From: Synechococcus sp. PROS-7-1
GTDB taxonomy: Bacteria; Cyanobacteriota; Cyanobacteriia; PCC-6307; Cyanobiaceae
Length of the DNA: 64,000 nt
Direction of reading: 5' to 3'
Assembly (NCBI RefSeq): GCF_014279795.1
Contig: NZ_CP047945.1
Location: 1,012,572-1,076,571, forward strand
Part shown: piece after piece, positions 45,704-54,999 of the stretch
How the letters are laid out: each line of letters begins with the position of its first letter
How positions within the stretch are numbered: the first letter of the stretch is position 1
Program-made: the position numbers and the translations under genes
The notes under the pieces: generated by a model
Databases searched by the model: none
What the model was told of the DNA's origin: nothing
Seen by the model: the letters and a program-made list of their open reading frames with translations, nothing else

Positions 45704-47208
45704 CGGTGGCCATTGGTGTGATCTGCGATGCCCTGGCGTATCGCGATCAATCCGGATCTGACGTGATCCGCTTCTATCAGGCGTTGGCTAGAGATCAGGA
45801 GTTTGAGTCGTTTCACCTCCCTCTGCTCGACTTGCGAGCGTCGTTGATGAGGGGTGATACCAACAGGCTTCCTGCACTTCGTCTCAGCGATCGAGCTGCA
45901 GCCACCCTCTGGACGGCGGAGCCTCTCAGGGATCTGCAGCTTCTGCCTGCAGAGCGCTTTGATCTGCTGTTTTGCAGAACGCTGAAGCCGTTCCCTCCCC
46001 GTCACCTCGAATTGCTGCAGCAGCTGGAGCCACTCACGCGCTTTCTGAACCGGCCCTCCAGCAAGATCAGGCAGCTGGCTTCTTGGTTCCTGGCTGATAT
46101 TGCCGGATCCTTTATGCCTGCGTCGCGGTTGATTCGCTCGTCGGAGGCCCTGGCCGACGTTCTTGAGTTCTGGGGCGACATCGTGATCAAGCGACCGAAC
46201 AGCACCCAAGGCCGTGGTGTGTCCCGCTTGCGTCGATCCGGTGGGGGTGTGCAGTTGAGTCAGGGGTTACGCCAGGTCGAGACCTTTCCCTCTCTGGAGC
46301 CTGTGATGGGTTTGATCGGTGATGTTGCTGAGGAATGGTTGGTCATGCCGTTCCTTCCTGGCACTTGCAAGGGAGATAAACGCGTTCTGGTTGTGGATGG
46401 GGAGGTCGTCGCCGGCTATCGCCGGCGATCGCGGAGTGGTCATTGGATCAACAATGTCTCCTTTGATGCCGACTGTGAACTGGAAGCGGTCTCAGAGGAC
46501 GAGCGTTGCGTTGTTGCAGCCACGGCCCCGGCCTATCGATCGATGGGGCTGCGGGTGCTCGGTTACGACTTTCTCACTGGTGACACGGGAGAGCCCGTGG
46601 TGAGCGAGATCAATGTGGGCAACATTGGCGGTTTTTCCAGGGTGGCTGAGCTGGGTGGTCCTGATGCCATGCAGCAATTGTTGGGATGGATGCGGATTTT
46701 CGGTCAGTCCGAAGGCGACCCGTTGATCGAGTCAGCTCAGAATCACCATGCGCCAGCGATGGCTGCGATTTACCAGCAGTCGGTTGATCAGGGCGGCGTC
46801 ACCATGGACGCCGGCTTGATTACGGCAGAGTCCTTCCGGCAGCGGTTGAGCGCCTGCGGAGAGAGGTCTGGCTTCTGGGTGCTCACCCTGGGCGGGGAGG
46901 TGCTGGGGTGGACGGAGTTGCGGGCTTATTCGCCGCGTTGGGGTTATCGCTTCACGGCAGAAACATCAACCTATGTGCATGCGTCTGCACGGGGAAGGGG
47001 ATTGGGTTCCAAGCTTCAGAGCTTTGTGATTGGCAAAGCGCGGGAGATGCGCTATCGGCATTTGGTGGCCAAAGTTGTGTCCAGGAATGACCAGAGTGTG
47101 GCGTTTCATCTGAGGCATGGTTTTGAGCATGTCGGCATTCAGAAAGAGGTGGGATTTCTCGGAAATTCGTGGCACGATGTTGTGATCCTTCAGTGTTTGT
47201 TGGTTTGA
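45700..47208 (+). CDS. ATP-grasp ligase fused to GNAT acetyltransferase
   Basis: 502 residues. The N-terminal 345 or so follow glutathione-synthetase/RimK-like ATP-grasp ligases: P-S-S-K-I-R, I-V-I-K-R-P-N-S-T-Q-G-R-G-V, D-K-R-V-L-V-V-D-G-E and E-I-N-V-G-N-I-G-G-F. The C-terminal 150 resemble phosphinothricin-type N-acetyltransferases (S-A-R-G-R-G-L-G-S-K-L, H-L-R-H-G-F-E-H-V-G, W-H-D-V-V-I-L-Q). One protein could thus form an amide bond and acetylate an amine. Substrates unknown. Located between an exporter and a cupin dioxygenase. Confidence 0.82.
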   Translation: MTVAIGVICDALAYRDQSGSDVIRFYQALARDQEFESFHLPLLDLRASLMRGDTNRLPALRLSDRAAATLWTAEPLRDLQLLPAERFDLLFCRTLKPFPPRHLELLQQLEPLTRFLNRPSSKIRQLASWFLADIAGSFMPASRLIRSSEALADVLEFWGDIVIKRPNSTQGRGVSRLRRSGGGVQLSQGLRQVETFPSLEPVMGLIGDVAEEWLVMPFLPGTCKGDKRVLVVDGEVVAGYRRRSRSGHWINNVSFDADCELEAVSEDERCVVAATAPAYRSMGLRVLGYDFLTGDTGEPVVSEINVGNIGGFSRVAELGGPDAMQQLLGWMRIFGQSEGDPLIESAQNHHAPAMAAIYQQSVDQGGVTMDAGLITAESFRQRLSACGERSGFWVLTLGGEVLGWTELRAYSPRWGYRFTAETSTYVHASARGRGLGSKLQSFVIGKAREMRYRHLVAKVVSRNDQSVAFHLRHGFEHVGIQKEVGFLGNSWHDVVILQCLLV

Positions 47209-47209
47209 G

Positions 47210-47881
47210 ATGGCTGTGCCTGGAACAGCGCTTGGCATGTCTCGGCGTCTACAAGCGCTAATTGCATCAATTGGTGAACAGCCTCCCTCGAGCCTTGCCC
47301 AACTTGAGCGCCGCGTTACTGATGCTGGATTGGTTGAGCAGGATCTTTTGCCATGGGCAGAATTCCATCACCCTTTGGAAGATAGTTATGGGCGGCGATT
47401 GGTCTGGAAATCTGATTTTGTTGAGCTCATGGTGATGAGCTGGATCCCTGGTGATTTCAGCGCAATCCATGACCATGGTACGGCTCACTGGGGAGTCGTT
47501 CAGTCTTTTGGTCCTGCAACGCATTCGTTGTTCAGGCTTAATGGATCACAGCTTGAATTTGAGCGTCAAAGTGACTACTACCCTGGTCAGATTCAAACAG
47601 TTGATCATCGCCTGATTCATCAGATGGGCAACGCCAGCAGCAATCCTTTTGTGAGTTTGCATGTTTATGCGGCTCTCCAGCCATTGGCCACCATCACCGC
47701 CAATGCCCGTGTATTCGATGTGGTGGAAGGGGTAATCCAGTTCACTGATGGAGGCGTGTTCTTTGCCTTGCCTGACAGTCAGGTGAAACGTCAGATCACG
47801 GGACTGAGGGCCAAGTCCTCGCTCGTCTCCCATCAACGTCGGTTGCGGGATGCGCGTCTGCAAGTGATGGCCCACGCCTGA
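47210..47881 (+). CDS. cysteine-dioxygenase-like cupin protein
   Basis: 223 residues from ATG 47210 (a second Met at 47237). The cupin motif S-A-I-H-D-H-G-T-A-H-W-G supplies two histidine iron ligands, and a later H-V-Y-A-A supplies the third, as in type I cysteine/thiol dioxygenases. The 3-His pattern without the cupin Glu fits that group. The substrate could be cysteine or another thiol. It starts one base after the preceding stop and closes the gene set before tRNA-Pro. Confidence 0.78.
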   Translation: MAVPGTALGMSRRLQALIASIGEQPPSSLAQLERRVTDAGLVEQDLLPWAEFHHPLEDSYGRRLVWKSDFVELMVMSWIPGDFSAIHDHGTAHWGVVQSFGPATHSLFRLNGSQLEFERQSDYYPGQIQTVDHRLIHQMGNASSNPFVSLHVYAALQPLATITANARVFDVVEGVIQFTDGGVFFALPDSQVKRQITGLRAKSSLVSHQRRLRDARLQVMAHA

Positions 47882-47883
47882 AC

Positions 47884-47908
47884 AAAAAAAATCCCTCCGT
47901 AGAGGGAT
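47884..47908 (-). terminator. intrinsic terminator behind tRNA-Pro
   Basis: On the minus strand the perfect 7-bp stem ATCCCTC/GAGGGAT (47891-47897 with 47902-47908) has a 4-nt loop. It is followed by seven T residues (complement of 47884-47890). It lies 28 bp past the tRNA 3' end. Confidence 0.88.
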
Positions 47909-47936
47909 GAAATGCCCTGAAAAGGCGACGGTGAAA

Positions 47937-48013
<77 letters not shown>

Positions 48014-48024
48014 GAATCAAGTTA

Positions 48025-48372
48025 TCACAAGGCATCCACGGCTTTGATCCGTCGACGGATGCGACTGAGAAGACGGGCAGTGAGCCGCTCTCGCGATTCG
48101 CTTGCGTAACCCCAGATCCGCAGTTCTCTGGACAGCTCCCGCAGCTCTCGCATCGCCATGGAGGCCAGCTGCAACTCCGGCAAGGTTCTCCAGGCCCGCG
48201 ACGTCATCGGCAACGGCGCTTTCGCTCCCCGCTCACCAAGATTGATTGTGCCGTCAGCGATCCATTCCGGGATCAGCACCACAAGCACGGCAATCAGCCC
48301 GTAAAGCTCCACAAGCCCCTTGGGCAGGGGATGGAGGCGACGCCTTGCTGATGGCTTGGGAGGGGATGACAC
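48025..48372 (-). CDS. conserved hypothetical membrane-associated protein
   Basis: 115 residues. One membrane helix near residues 20-38 (L-Y-G-L-I-A-V-L-V-V-L-I) follows a basic, Pro-rich N-terminus. The C-terminal half is a charged helix rich in Arg and Glu (M-R-E-L-R-E-L-S-R-E-L-R), reminiscent of small cyanobacterial proteins of unknown function. It lies 14 bp upstream of tRNA-Pro on the same strand. Confidence 0.7.
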   Translation of the reverse strand: MSSPPKPSARRRLHPLPKGLVELYGLIAVLVVLIPEWIADGTINLGERGAKAPLPMTSRAWRTLPELQLASMAMRELRELSRELRIWGYASESRERLTARLLSRIRRRIKAVDAL

Positions 48373-48385
48373 GGGACTTTCGTGG

Positions 48386-48565
48386 TCAGATTGCGAGGGT
48401 TCCAGGCTTGGTCGGACCCCGATCGAGCTCTGGCCCCGAGTCTCGCCAAAGGAACGGCTGGCTGTCCGGGGACGGTGCTCGGAGAGAGAACGCCAGGGCG
48501 AACACCATGAGCACCGTCGCGGCCAGGATGGCGATGACCCAGCGATCCGGGAGGGTTCGGTTCAA
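48386..48565 (-). CDS. possible small single-pass membrane protein
   Basis: 59 residues from TTG 48565, which overlaps the msrA stop (TTGA). The frame also stays open upstream within msrA. One clear membrane helix (W-V-I-A-I-L-A-A-T-V-L-M-V-F-A-L-A) precedes a hydrophilic Pro/Asp-rich tail. No family recognised; supported only by the overlap and the helix. Confidence 0.4.
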   Translation of the reverse strand: MNRTLPDRWVIAILAATVLMVFALAFSLRAPSPDSQPFLWRDSGPELDRGPTKPGTLAI

Positions 48566-49284
48566 GGGTTCAGCGCGATCGGACTGTTGTCGCCACGCAG
48601 CACGCAATGGCTGATCGACCAGTCGTAGTGCCCCCAAACTTTGTCCGGAAGCCGGTAATCGGCACCATCGAAGTTCCCGAGACGCACCCCTGTGGGCATG
48701 GCCGAACAGTAAGGCCTGCTCCCTGGTCTCGCCAGATATTGCTGGTGATAAGCCTCGGCGAAGTAATAAGGGCGATCGGCGGCGATCTCCGTGGTGATCT
48801 CACCATGCCCAGCCTCCGACAGGGCGTTCTGATACCAGGCACGGCTGGCCTGAACCAGCTGCATCTGGCGGGCATTTGTTGTGTAGATCGCCGATCGGTA
48901 CTGACTGCCGCGGTCATTGCCCTGGCGATCTCCCTGGGTGGGGTCGTGACACTCCCAGAACAGTTTGAGCAGGTCACTCACGTCGATTGCAGGTGAGCTC
49001 CACACCACGCGCACCACTTCCGTATGACCGGTTCGTCCGCTGCAAACCTGGTCATAACTCGGATGATCCGTTTGCCCGCCTGCGTACCCAACAGACGTTG
49101 AAATCACGCCTGGAAGTCTCCAGAACCCTTTCTCCGCGCCCCAGAAACAGCCGCAGCCGAACACGATCTCTTCCTGATCGTCCATCAGGGGCGCCCGCAG
49201 TGGCGAACCGAGCACGACATGGCGCTCAGTGCCATCACCCTGCTCAGGTGTCCCAATGGATCCTGTCAACCAGTTGGGGAGCAT
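48562..49284 (-). CDS. msrA: peptide methionine-S-sulfoxide reductase
   Basis: 240 residues; the core starts near residue 38. The active-site G-C-G-C-F-W-G-A-E places the catalytic Cys before Phe-Trp. G-Y-A-G-G, H-D-P-T-Q and Q-Y-R-S-A-I-Y complete the family pattern. It repairs oxidised methionine using thioredoxin. The first 35 residues are not part of the fold; an internal Met at about residue 34 could be the real start. Confidence 0.92.
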   Translation of the reverse strand: MLPNWLTGSIGTPEQGDGTERHVVLGSPLRAPLMDDQEEIVFGCGCFWGAEKGFWRLPGVISTSVGYAGGQTDHPSYDQVCSGRTGHTEVVRVVWSSPAIDVSDLLKLFWECHDPTQGDRQGNDRGSQYRSAIYTTNARQMQLVQASRAWYQNALSEAGHGEITTEIAADRPYYFAEAYHQQYLARPGSRPYCSAMPTGVRLGNFDGADYRLPDKVWGHYDWSISHCVLRGDNSPIALNP

Positions 49285-49308
49285 GGCAAGGGAATATCAG
49301 AACCCAAA

Positions 49309-49566
49309 TTAGGTCGTTGATCCTGGATCCAGGCGAATGTGGTTCAGGAGAGTGGTGACAAAGGCAAAGAGCAGGAATGGAAGGCTTAGAACGAGAATCA
49401 GTCCCACACCCACCAGGGCAAACAGGGGTCTTGAAGATCCCATGAGCGCAAGTCCTGAAGCGAGGCTCACGAAGATCACAGCCATCCAGGCCAGGATTTG
49501 GCCGTAGATATCACCGAACGTGAGGGTGCAGCGAACGTGAAAGGGGGTGTCGTTGCCTGACGTCAT
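49309..49566 (-). CDS. small two-helix membrane protein
   Basis: 85 residues with two hydrophobic helices (about 24-43 and 49-72) joined by a short G-S-S-R-P loop. It starts 72 bp downstream of the ABC exporter and is followed by msrA 24 bp later, all on the same strand. Looks conserved in type but I recognise no family. Confidence 0.6.
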   Translation of the reverse strand: MTSGNDTPFHVRCTLTFGDIYGQILAWMAVIFVSLASGLALMGSSRPLFALVGVGLILVLSLPFLLFAFVTTLLNHIRLDPGSTT

Positions 49567-49638
49567 GATTCCGGGGCAGTGAACTCAGCTAAGCCGAGGG
49601 CAGCAGCTTTGTCCGCCGTTCATTGCGCAAGCTTTGCG

Positions 49639-51390
49639 TCAGGCCACTGATTCCAGCCGTTCCGCGGCCTGTTCCCGCTCCCAGAGACTGCGGTAGAGCC
49701 CCTTTTCTTGAATCAGCTGGTTGTGATGGCCTTGCTGCACCAGGCGTCCCTCCTCGAGCACGAGGATGCGATCGCACGCAGCAGCAGCAGAGAGCTGGTG
49801 ACTGATCATCACTACGGTTCGTTGGGTCTGACGTCGCACCGATGTCAGGATTTCTGCGGCCGTGTTGTTGTCCACGCTGGCGAGGGCATCATCGAGCACC
49901 AGCACAGGACAGTCCATCAACAGGGCCCGGCCCAGGGCCGTGCGCTGACGCTGGCCTCCGCTGAGTGTGATTCCCCGTTCTCCGACCAGGGTGTTCATCC
50001 CGTCAGGGAAGCCCCGCACATCGCTCATTAATCGCGCTTGCTCCGCAGCGGACTCCACCCTGTCCATGGAGGCCTCAGGCTCCCCGTACCGGAGATTGTC
50101 CGCAAGGGTATTGGTGAAGAGATAGCCCTCCTGGGGGACGAGAGCGAGCTGAGCGCGCAGGTCTTCGAGGCGAAGTCTGGTGATGTCGTAGCCATCGAGG
50201 AATAACTCTCCTGCCGGTACGTCCACCATTCGACCGAGGGCTCTTGCCAGGGTCGTCTTTCCACACCCGACGGGTCCCACCACAGCCACGAGTTCTCCAG
50301 CTCGAATGCGGAAGCTGAGGCCGTTCAACGTGTCCTTTGCACTGTCTTCGTATCGGATGTGCAGGTTGCGGGCCTCAAGTTCGCCACGCACTGGCTGTTG
50401 AAGTGGGGTCAGTTGGCCGCTGTCGCGAATCAAAGGTTCTCTTGAGAGAAGTTCCTCCACCCGCTCAAGGCTCACCTGACCGGTTTGAAAGGTGTTCAGC
50501 GTGAATCCCAACAAAGCGGTCGGGAACACCAGCCGTTCCACATACAGAATCAGCGCCACGAGTCCGCCGATCGACAGCGTGCCCTGTTGAAGCTGCCCAC
50601 TACCGAGAGCCAGCAGGAGGAGAAGAGAGATCGAGGAAATTCCCTCCAAGAGGGGAAACAAAGTGCTGCGGGTTTTGGCCAGTTGGATCGCAGAATCGCG
50701 GTAGCGGCGATTCCGAGAACTGAACGCATCGAGTTCCTGATCTTCCTGGTTGTAGATCTTGATGGCAGCGATGCCTGAGAGGTCTTCCTGGATCAGTTCG
50801 CTCAGTCCTGATAACGCCTCCTGTTGCCGGCGCTGCTGATGCATCATTCTTCGCCCGAACAGTCGGACGGATCCCAGCATCACCGGGTAAAGCGCAATCG
50901 CTGCCACGGTGAGTCCTGGGTCAATCGCCAGCATGGCCGGCAGGGTGAAGGCATAGGCCAACGCGGTGTTCGTGAGACTGAGCACAGCAAACCCCAGCAG
51001 CCGGCGAACGTTCTCCACATCACTGGTGGCTCTGCTGATCACTTCGCCGCTGCCGGTTTTTTGAACCCAGCCGGGCTCCTGTTGCAGCATCTGGTCAAAG
51101 AGCTTCTGGCGCAGCTCCACCTCCACCTGGCGCCCCACACCGAACACGAGTTGACGGGAAATCAACCGCACCACCGCCATCGAGCTCGCCAGGAGAACGA
51201 TCCAGCCGGCCTGGGTCAGCACATCCGACAGCGCAAAATCGTTCTGAAGATCGTCCACGACCCGCCGGACTTCCAAAGGGATGGTGACGCTGAGAATGTT
51301 CACCACCACAAGAGCGATGGCGCCAAGCATCACCGTGCGTCGGTGAGGTTTCAGGTAGCGGCCGATCAGATCGAGGCGGAAGGCGGCCAT
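49639..51390 (-). CDS. ABC exporter, fused permease-ATPase (MsbA/MdlB-like)
   Basis: 583 residues. An N-terminal type I exporter membrane domain (about 1-310) is followed by an ATPase with Walker A G-P-V-G-C-G-K-T-T, Q-loop V-P-Q-E-G-Y, signature L-S-G-G-Q-R-Q-R, Walker B V-L-V-L-D-D-A and the switch His in M-I-S-H. It would work as a homodimer or paired half-transporter for lipids, drugs or peptides; substrate unknown. Walker B ends D-D rather than D-E, as in degenerate-site members of heterodimers. The partner is not in the window. Confidence 0.88.
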   Translation of the reverse strand: MAAFRLDLIGRYLKPHRRTVMLGAIALVVVNILSVTIPLEVRRVVDDLQNDFALSDVLTQAGWIVLLASSMAVVRLISRQLVFGVGRQVEVELRQKLFDQMLQQEPGWVQKTGSGEVISRATSDVENVRRLLGFAVLSLTNTALAYAFTLPAMLAIDPGLTVAAIALYPVMLGSVRLFGRRMMHQQRRQQEALSGLSELIQEDLSGIAAIKIYNQEDQELDAFSSRNRRYRDSAIQLAKTRSTLFPLLEGISSISLLLLLALGSGQLQQGTLSIGGLVALILYVERLVFPTALLGFTLNTFQTGQVSLERVEELLSREPLIRDSGQLTPLQQPVRGELEARNLHIRYEDSAKDTLNGLSFRIRAGELVAVVGPVGCGKTTLARALGRMVDVPAGELFLDGYDITRLRLEDLRAQLALVPQEGYLFTNTLADNLRYGEPEASMDRVESAAEQARLMSDVRGFPDGMNTLVGERGITLSGGQRQRTALGRALLMDCPVLVLDDALASVDNNTAAEILTSVRRQTQRTVVMISHQLSAAAACDRILVLEEGRLVQQGHHNQLIQEKGLYRSLWEREQAAERLESVA

Positions 51391-51428
51391 CGGAGATCCT
51401 GAACAGACAACAACCTAGGCATCAGTCG

Positions 51429-51776
51429 ATGCGTCAGGCTGCGGCCAATCGCGAGCGTGGCGTGTCCGATTCCGGTGATCAGAACCATCCTCTCGAGGCG
51501 ATCGACCGCGACACGGTGGATCGCCTTTTGGCGAGCGAACGTCCAGGTGACCAAGACGTCACTGACTTGGCAAGGCTTTTCATGCGCTACGAGCTGTTTC
51601 CTGGTGCTGCCTCCCTTCGTCATGACCTCGATCGAGTCCTGACCTTCTGGGGCATGTCCCGTGATGACCTCAACAGCCGGGCGCGCGAGCTTTGGTCCGC
51701 CGGCTTTCGTCCCGGTCAGTCCGACGCAGACGAGGTGGGATCGGGATTCGATGCTCAGCAATCCGACAGTCCGTGA
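51429..51776 (+). CDS. DUF3288 family protein
   Basis: 115 residues from ATG 51429; GTG 51462 is an equally good start. It matches the cyanobacterial DUF3288 pattern: D-Q-N-H-P-L, L-A-R-L-F-M-R-Y, F-P-G-A-A-S-L-R-H-D-L and W-S-A-G-F. Soluble, helical, function unknown. Followed by a strong terminator. Confidence 0.85.
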   Translation: MRQAAANRERGVSDSGDQNHPLEAIDRDTVDRLLASERPGDQDVTDLARLFMRYELFPGAASLRHDLDRVLTFWGMSRDDLNSRARELWSAGFRPGQSDADEVGSGFDAQQSDSP

Positions 51777-51854
51777 CGCCGGGAGACAGAGACGCCAGAA
51801 GAACTGGTCACCTGATTCATTCTGGGTAATAGTGGATTGATCCCCATTACCCGG

Positions 51855-51884
51855 CCCGGCGTGCTCAAGCACCCGGGTTTTTTT
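51855..51884 (+). terminator. intrinsic terminator before trpD
   Basis: CCCGG-C-GTGC pairs with GCAC-CCGGG (51855-51864 with 51869-51877) around a TCAA loop. Seven T residues follow (51878-51884). It closes the DUF3288 transcript. Confidence 0.88.
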
Positions 51885-51924
51885 CTGTTCACGGGTCGCC
51901 GTGAATCGTTACAGGCTCTGTTTC

Positions 51925-52971
51925 ATGGTTTCTTCGCCCATTTCCTGGTCCAAGCGTCTGGATCATCTGCTCAACGGCGGTGTGTTCAGTCATGCCGAGG
52001 CCACAGAGCTGATGGAAGCCTGGCTTAAGGAAGAGCTCACACCGGTTCAGACAGGCGCCTTCCTTGCTGCCCTGCGGTCCAGGGGCGTGAATGGAACCGA
52101 ACTGGGAGCGATGGCCGCTGTGTTGCGCCAGGCCAGCCTGCTGCCTTGTGAAAGACCGTCCTTGCGCATGGTGGATACCTGCGGCACCGGTGGCGATGGC
52201 GCGGACACCTTCAACATCTCCACAGCTGTGGCGTTCACCGCTGCCGCCTGCGGCGCCACCGTGGCGAAGCATGGCAATCGCAGTGCGAGTGGCAAGGTCG
52301 GTTCTGCCGATGTTCTTGAGGGGTTGGGTCTTCATCTCAAGGCTCCCGCTGCTCAGGTGGTCAAGGCCTTGCCAGCCACCGGTGTGACCTTTCTGTTCGC
52401 TCCTGCTTGGCATCCCGCACTGGTGAATCTCGCCCCTTTGCGCAAGAGCCTGGGGGTGAGGACGGTGTTCAACCTGCTTGGCCCTCTCGTCAATCCCCTG
52501 CGGCCCGATGGCCAGGTGCTCGGTGTGGCGACCGATGATCTGCTGGACCCGATGGCTGAAGCTCTGCGCTCGTTGGGGCAGGATCGGGCTGTGGTGGTGC
52601 ACGGATCAGGCGGTTTGGACGAAGCATCCCTGGCCGGCCCCAATCCTGTGCGCATCCTGGAGAAGGGCCATGTGCGCTCGGAATGGATTGCTCCAGAGGA
52701 TCTGGGTTTGCATCAGGCACCGCTCGAAGCCCTGCGCGGTGGTGATCTGCTCTGTAACCAGACCATCCTTGAGGAGCTGCTGAAGGGGCGCGGCAGTCAG
52801 GCGCAGAACGAGGTGGTGGCGTTCAACACAGCGCTTGTGCTCTGGGTGGCTGGTGTGGAATCCGATATCCAGCAGGCTGCCCAGAGGGCTCTCGCTGTTC
52901 TTGCTCAGGGGTCTCCGTGGTCTCGCCTTGAACAGTTGCGCGATGCGCTGTCCCTCGCCAAGGAAGAATGA
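51925..52971 (+). CDS. trpD: anthranilate phosphoribosyltransferase
   Basis: 348 residues from ATG 51925; ATG 51901 upstream is less likely. Family signatures: D-T-C-G-T-G-G-D-G (PRPP site), [20 protein letters not shown] and G-P-L-V-N-P. Second step of the tryptophan branch. The other trp genes are elsewhere, as is common in cyanobacteria. Confidence 0.95.
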   Translation: MVSSPISWSKRLDHLLNGGVFSHAEATELMEAWLKEELTPVQTGAFLAALRSRGVNGTELGAMAAVLRQASLLPCERPSLRMVDTCGTGGDGADTFNISTAVAFTAAACGATVAKHGNRSASGKVGSADVLEGLGLHLKAPAAQVVKALPATGVTFLFAPAWHPALVNLAPLRKSLGVRTVFNLLGPLVNPLRPDGQVLGVATDDLLDPMAEALRSLGQDRAVVVHGSGGLDEASLAGPNPVRILEKGHVRSEWIAPEDLGLHQAPLEALRGGDLLCNQTILEELLKGRGSQAQNEVVAFNTALVLWVAGVESDIQQAAQRALAVLAQGSPWSRLEQLRDALSLAKEE

Positions 52972-53005
52972 AGGGGTGCGACGTGCTGAAGGGATCGTTT
53001 CGACA

Positions 53006-54151
53006 ATGATTGCAGCCTCATCCGGGAACCCGGCGATGCTGATGCTCGCTGATGGAACCGTGTTCCAGGGACTGGCCTGCGGAGCTTTGGGGAGTGTCGT
53101 GGGTGAGGTGGTCTTCAACACGGGGATGACCGGGTATCAGGAGGTGATGACGGATCCCAGCTATTCCGGTCAGCTGGTCACGTTCACCTATCCAGAGCTG
53201 GGCAATACCGGCGTGAATGATCACGACCAGGAGGCAGATCACGCCCACGTGCGTGGATTGATTGCCCGTCAGCTGTCTCCGGTTTCCAGCAACTGGCGCT
53301 CAACCCAGAGTTTGCAGGCCTGGCTGGAACAGCAGGGTGTGGTTGGTATCCAGGGAATCGACACGCGTGCTCTGGTGCGCCACCTGCGTGAAACGGGCGC
53401 CATGAACGGAATCATCTGTTCCTCAGGGCGTACTCCCGCTGATCTGCGCGAGGAGCTTCGCGCTGCTCCCTCCATGGAGGGACTCAATCTTGCCGATCGG
53501 GTCTCCACGCCAACGGCCTACAGCTGGGAGAAGACCTGTGACGTCGCGTTTGACCGCCGTCTGCAAGCCAGTCGCTGCGAGCGCCCCTTCCGTGTTGTGG
53601 CGATTGATTTCGGCATTAAACGGGCCATTCTCGATCGGCTCGTGAGTCACGGTTGTGCTGTCACGGTGCTTCCCGCATCAGTGGATCTGAAGACCGTTCT
53701 GGGCCATGAGCCCGAGGGGGTCTTCCTGTCCAACGGCCCCGGTGACCCTGCGGCCGTGACCCATGGCATCGATCTAGCCCGTGGTCTTCTGGAGCATCGA
53801 ACGCTGCCGCTATTCGGAATTTGTCTCGGTCATCAGATTCTCGGCTTGGCCCTCGGTGGTGAGACGTTCAAGCTCGGTTACGGACATCGCGGGCTCAACC
53901 ATCCCTGCGGCACAACGGGGCAGGTGGAGATCACAAGCCAGAACCATGGTTTTGCTCTGGATGCTTCAAGCCTGTCCCAGGACCAGGTGGAGATCACCCA
54001 TCTGAATCTCAACGACCGCACGGTTGCGGCGATGGCCCATCGTCATCAACCGGTCTTCAGCGTTCAATACCACCCAGAAGCCAGTCCTGGTCCCCACGAC
54101 GCGGATCATCATTTCTCCCGATTCGTCACACTGATGTCGGATCGCCGCTGA
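53006..54151 (+). CDS. carA: carbamoyl-phosphate synthase small subunit
   Basis: 381 residues from ATG 53006. The N-terminal CPSase domain has L-A-D-G-T-V-F-Q-G and [14 protein letters not shown]. The class I glutamine amidotransferase domain has F-G-I-C-L-G-H-Q with the nucleophile Cys, and H-P-E-A-S-P. It supplies ammonia to CarB for arginine and pyrimidine synthesis. carB is not in the window. Confidence 0.95.
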   Translation: MIAASSGNPAMLMLADGTVFQGLACGALGSVVGEVVFNTGMTGYQEVMTDPSYSGQLVTFTYPELGNTGVNDHDQEADHAHVRGLIARQLSPVSSNWRSTQSLQAWLEQQGVVGIQGIDTRALVRHLRETGAMNGIICSSGRTPADLREELRAAPSMEGLNLADRVSTPTAYSWEKTCDVAFDRRLQASRCERPFRVVAIDFGIKRAILDRLVSHGCAVTVLPASVDLKTVLGHEPEGVFLSNGPGDPAAVTHGIDLARGLLEHRTLPLFGICLGHQILGLALGGETFKLGYGHRGLNHPCGTTGQVEITSQNHGFALDASSLSQDQVEITHLNLNDRTVAAMAHRHQPVFSVQYHPEASPGPHDADHHFSRFVTLMSDRR

Positions 54152-54191
54152 TCCGTGGTCTGTCTTGGATTGCATCCCTACACTTCGCACG

Positions 54192-54581
54192 ATGCAATCC
54201 GGGGGGTCTGTTCCCATCACTGAACTCCAGCGACTGACTGTTTCGCTCCGTGGCGGCTTCGAGCAGAAGGATGGGTGTCTGGTTTTTCATTTCACCGGAC
54301 AGCTGGATGCCTTCTCTGAGAAGCAATTCCTCAGCTATGTGGCGGATGTTCTCAAGGCCAATGCCTCCCCAACGGTTCTCGATCTGAGCAAGATCGATTT
54401 CCTCGATTCATCCGGTCTGGGTGCTCTTGTGCAGCTTGCCAAGCAGTGCAAAGACGCCAAACGCAGTTTCGTGATGGTGGGCAATGCCAGGGTCACCCAA
54501 ACGGTGAAACTGGTCAGGCTTGAAGAGTTTCTTCACCTCGTGAACGATCTGCAGACGGCCTTCACCCAGCTGGCCGCTTGA
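54192..54581 (+). CDS. STAS-domain protein (anti-sigma-factor antagonist type)
   Basis: 129 residues from ATG 54192. A single STAS domain: F-T-G-Q-L-D-A-F-S near residue 40 and the phosphorylatable-Ser region D-L-S-K-I-D-F-L-D-S-S-G-L-G-A-L. Such proteins bind anti-sigma kinases and release sigma factors or other partners when unphosphorylated. The cognate kinase and phosphatase are not nearby. The Mini-RNase III gene starts within its stop codon. Confidence 0.85.
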   Translation: MQSGGSVPITELQRLTVSLRGGFEQKDGCLVFHFTGQLDAFSEKQFLSYVADVLKANASPTVLDLSKIDFLDSSGLGALVQLAKQCKDAKRSFVMVGNARVTQTVKLVRLEEFLHLVNDLQTAFTQLAA

Positions 54582-54988
54582 GTGATTGGATCCGGCTTCA
54601 GCAGGCCCTCCCTTCGCAGTCCGCAGATCTAGGTCCTCTCCAGCTCGCCTGGCTTGGCGATGCCGTCTGGGAACTTCATCAACGCTTGCGTCACTGTCGC
54701 CGTCCGGGCCGCTCGGCAGACCTGCACCGCGCTGTGGTGTCGGAGGTTCGGGCTGATGCCCAGGCGCTGGCTTTAGAACGCCTTGAGCCCCTGCTCACAG
54801 AGTTGGAGTGCGATCTCGTGCGTCGTGGCCGCAACCGTGCCGGGAAGGGGCCCCGCGGTGGCGATCCTGCGGCTTATGGGAAGGCCACGGGATTTGAGAC
54901 AATGGTGGGCTGGCTCTTTCTTCACAATCCGGCTCGGCTAGCCCAGCTTCTGGATCGCCTTGAGGAGACCGAATCATCCCTGTCATAA
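54578..54988 (+). CDS. mrnC: Mini-ribonuclease III
   Basis: 136 residues from TTG 54578 (TTGA overlap). An RNase III catalytic fold without the dsRNA-binding domain: A-W-L-G-D-A-V-W-E and R-R-G-R-N-R-A-G-K, with G-Y-L-type end replaced by F-E-T-M-V-G-W-L-F. Mini-III matures 23S rRNA in bacteria and occurs in cyanobacteria and plastids. The rRNA methyltransferase gene 11 bp downstream supports an rRNA role. Confidence 0.88.
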   Translation: MSDWIRLQQALPSQSADLGPLQLAWLGDAVWELHQRLRHCRRPGRSADLHRAVVSEVRADAQALALERLEPLLTELECDLVRRGRNRAGKGPRGGDPAAYGKATGFETMVGWLFLHNPARLAQLLDRLEETESSLS

Positions 54989-54999
54989 CCATCGATCCC

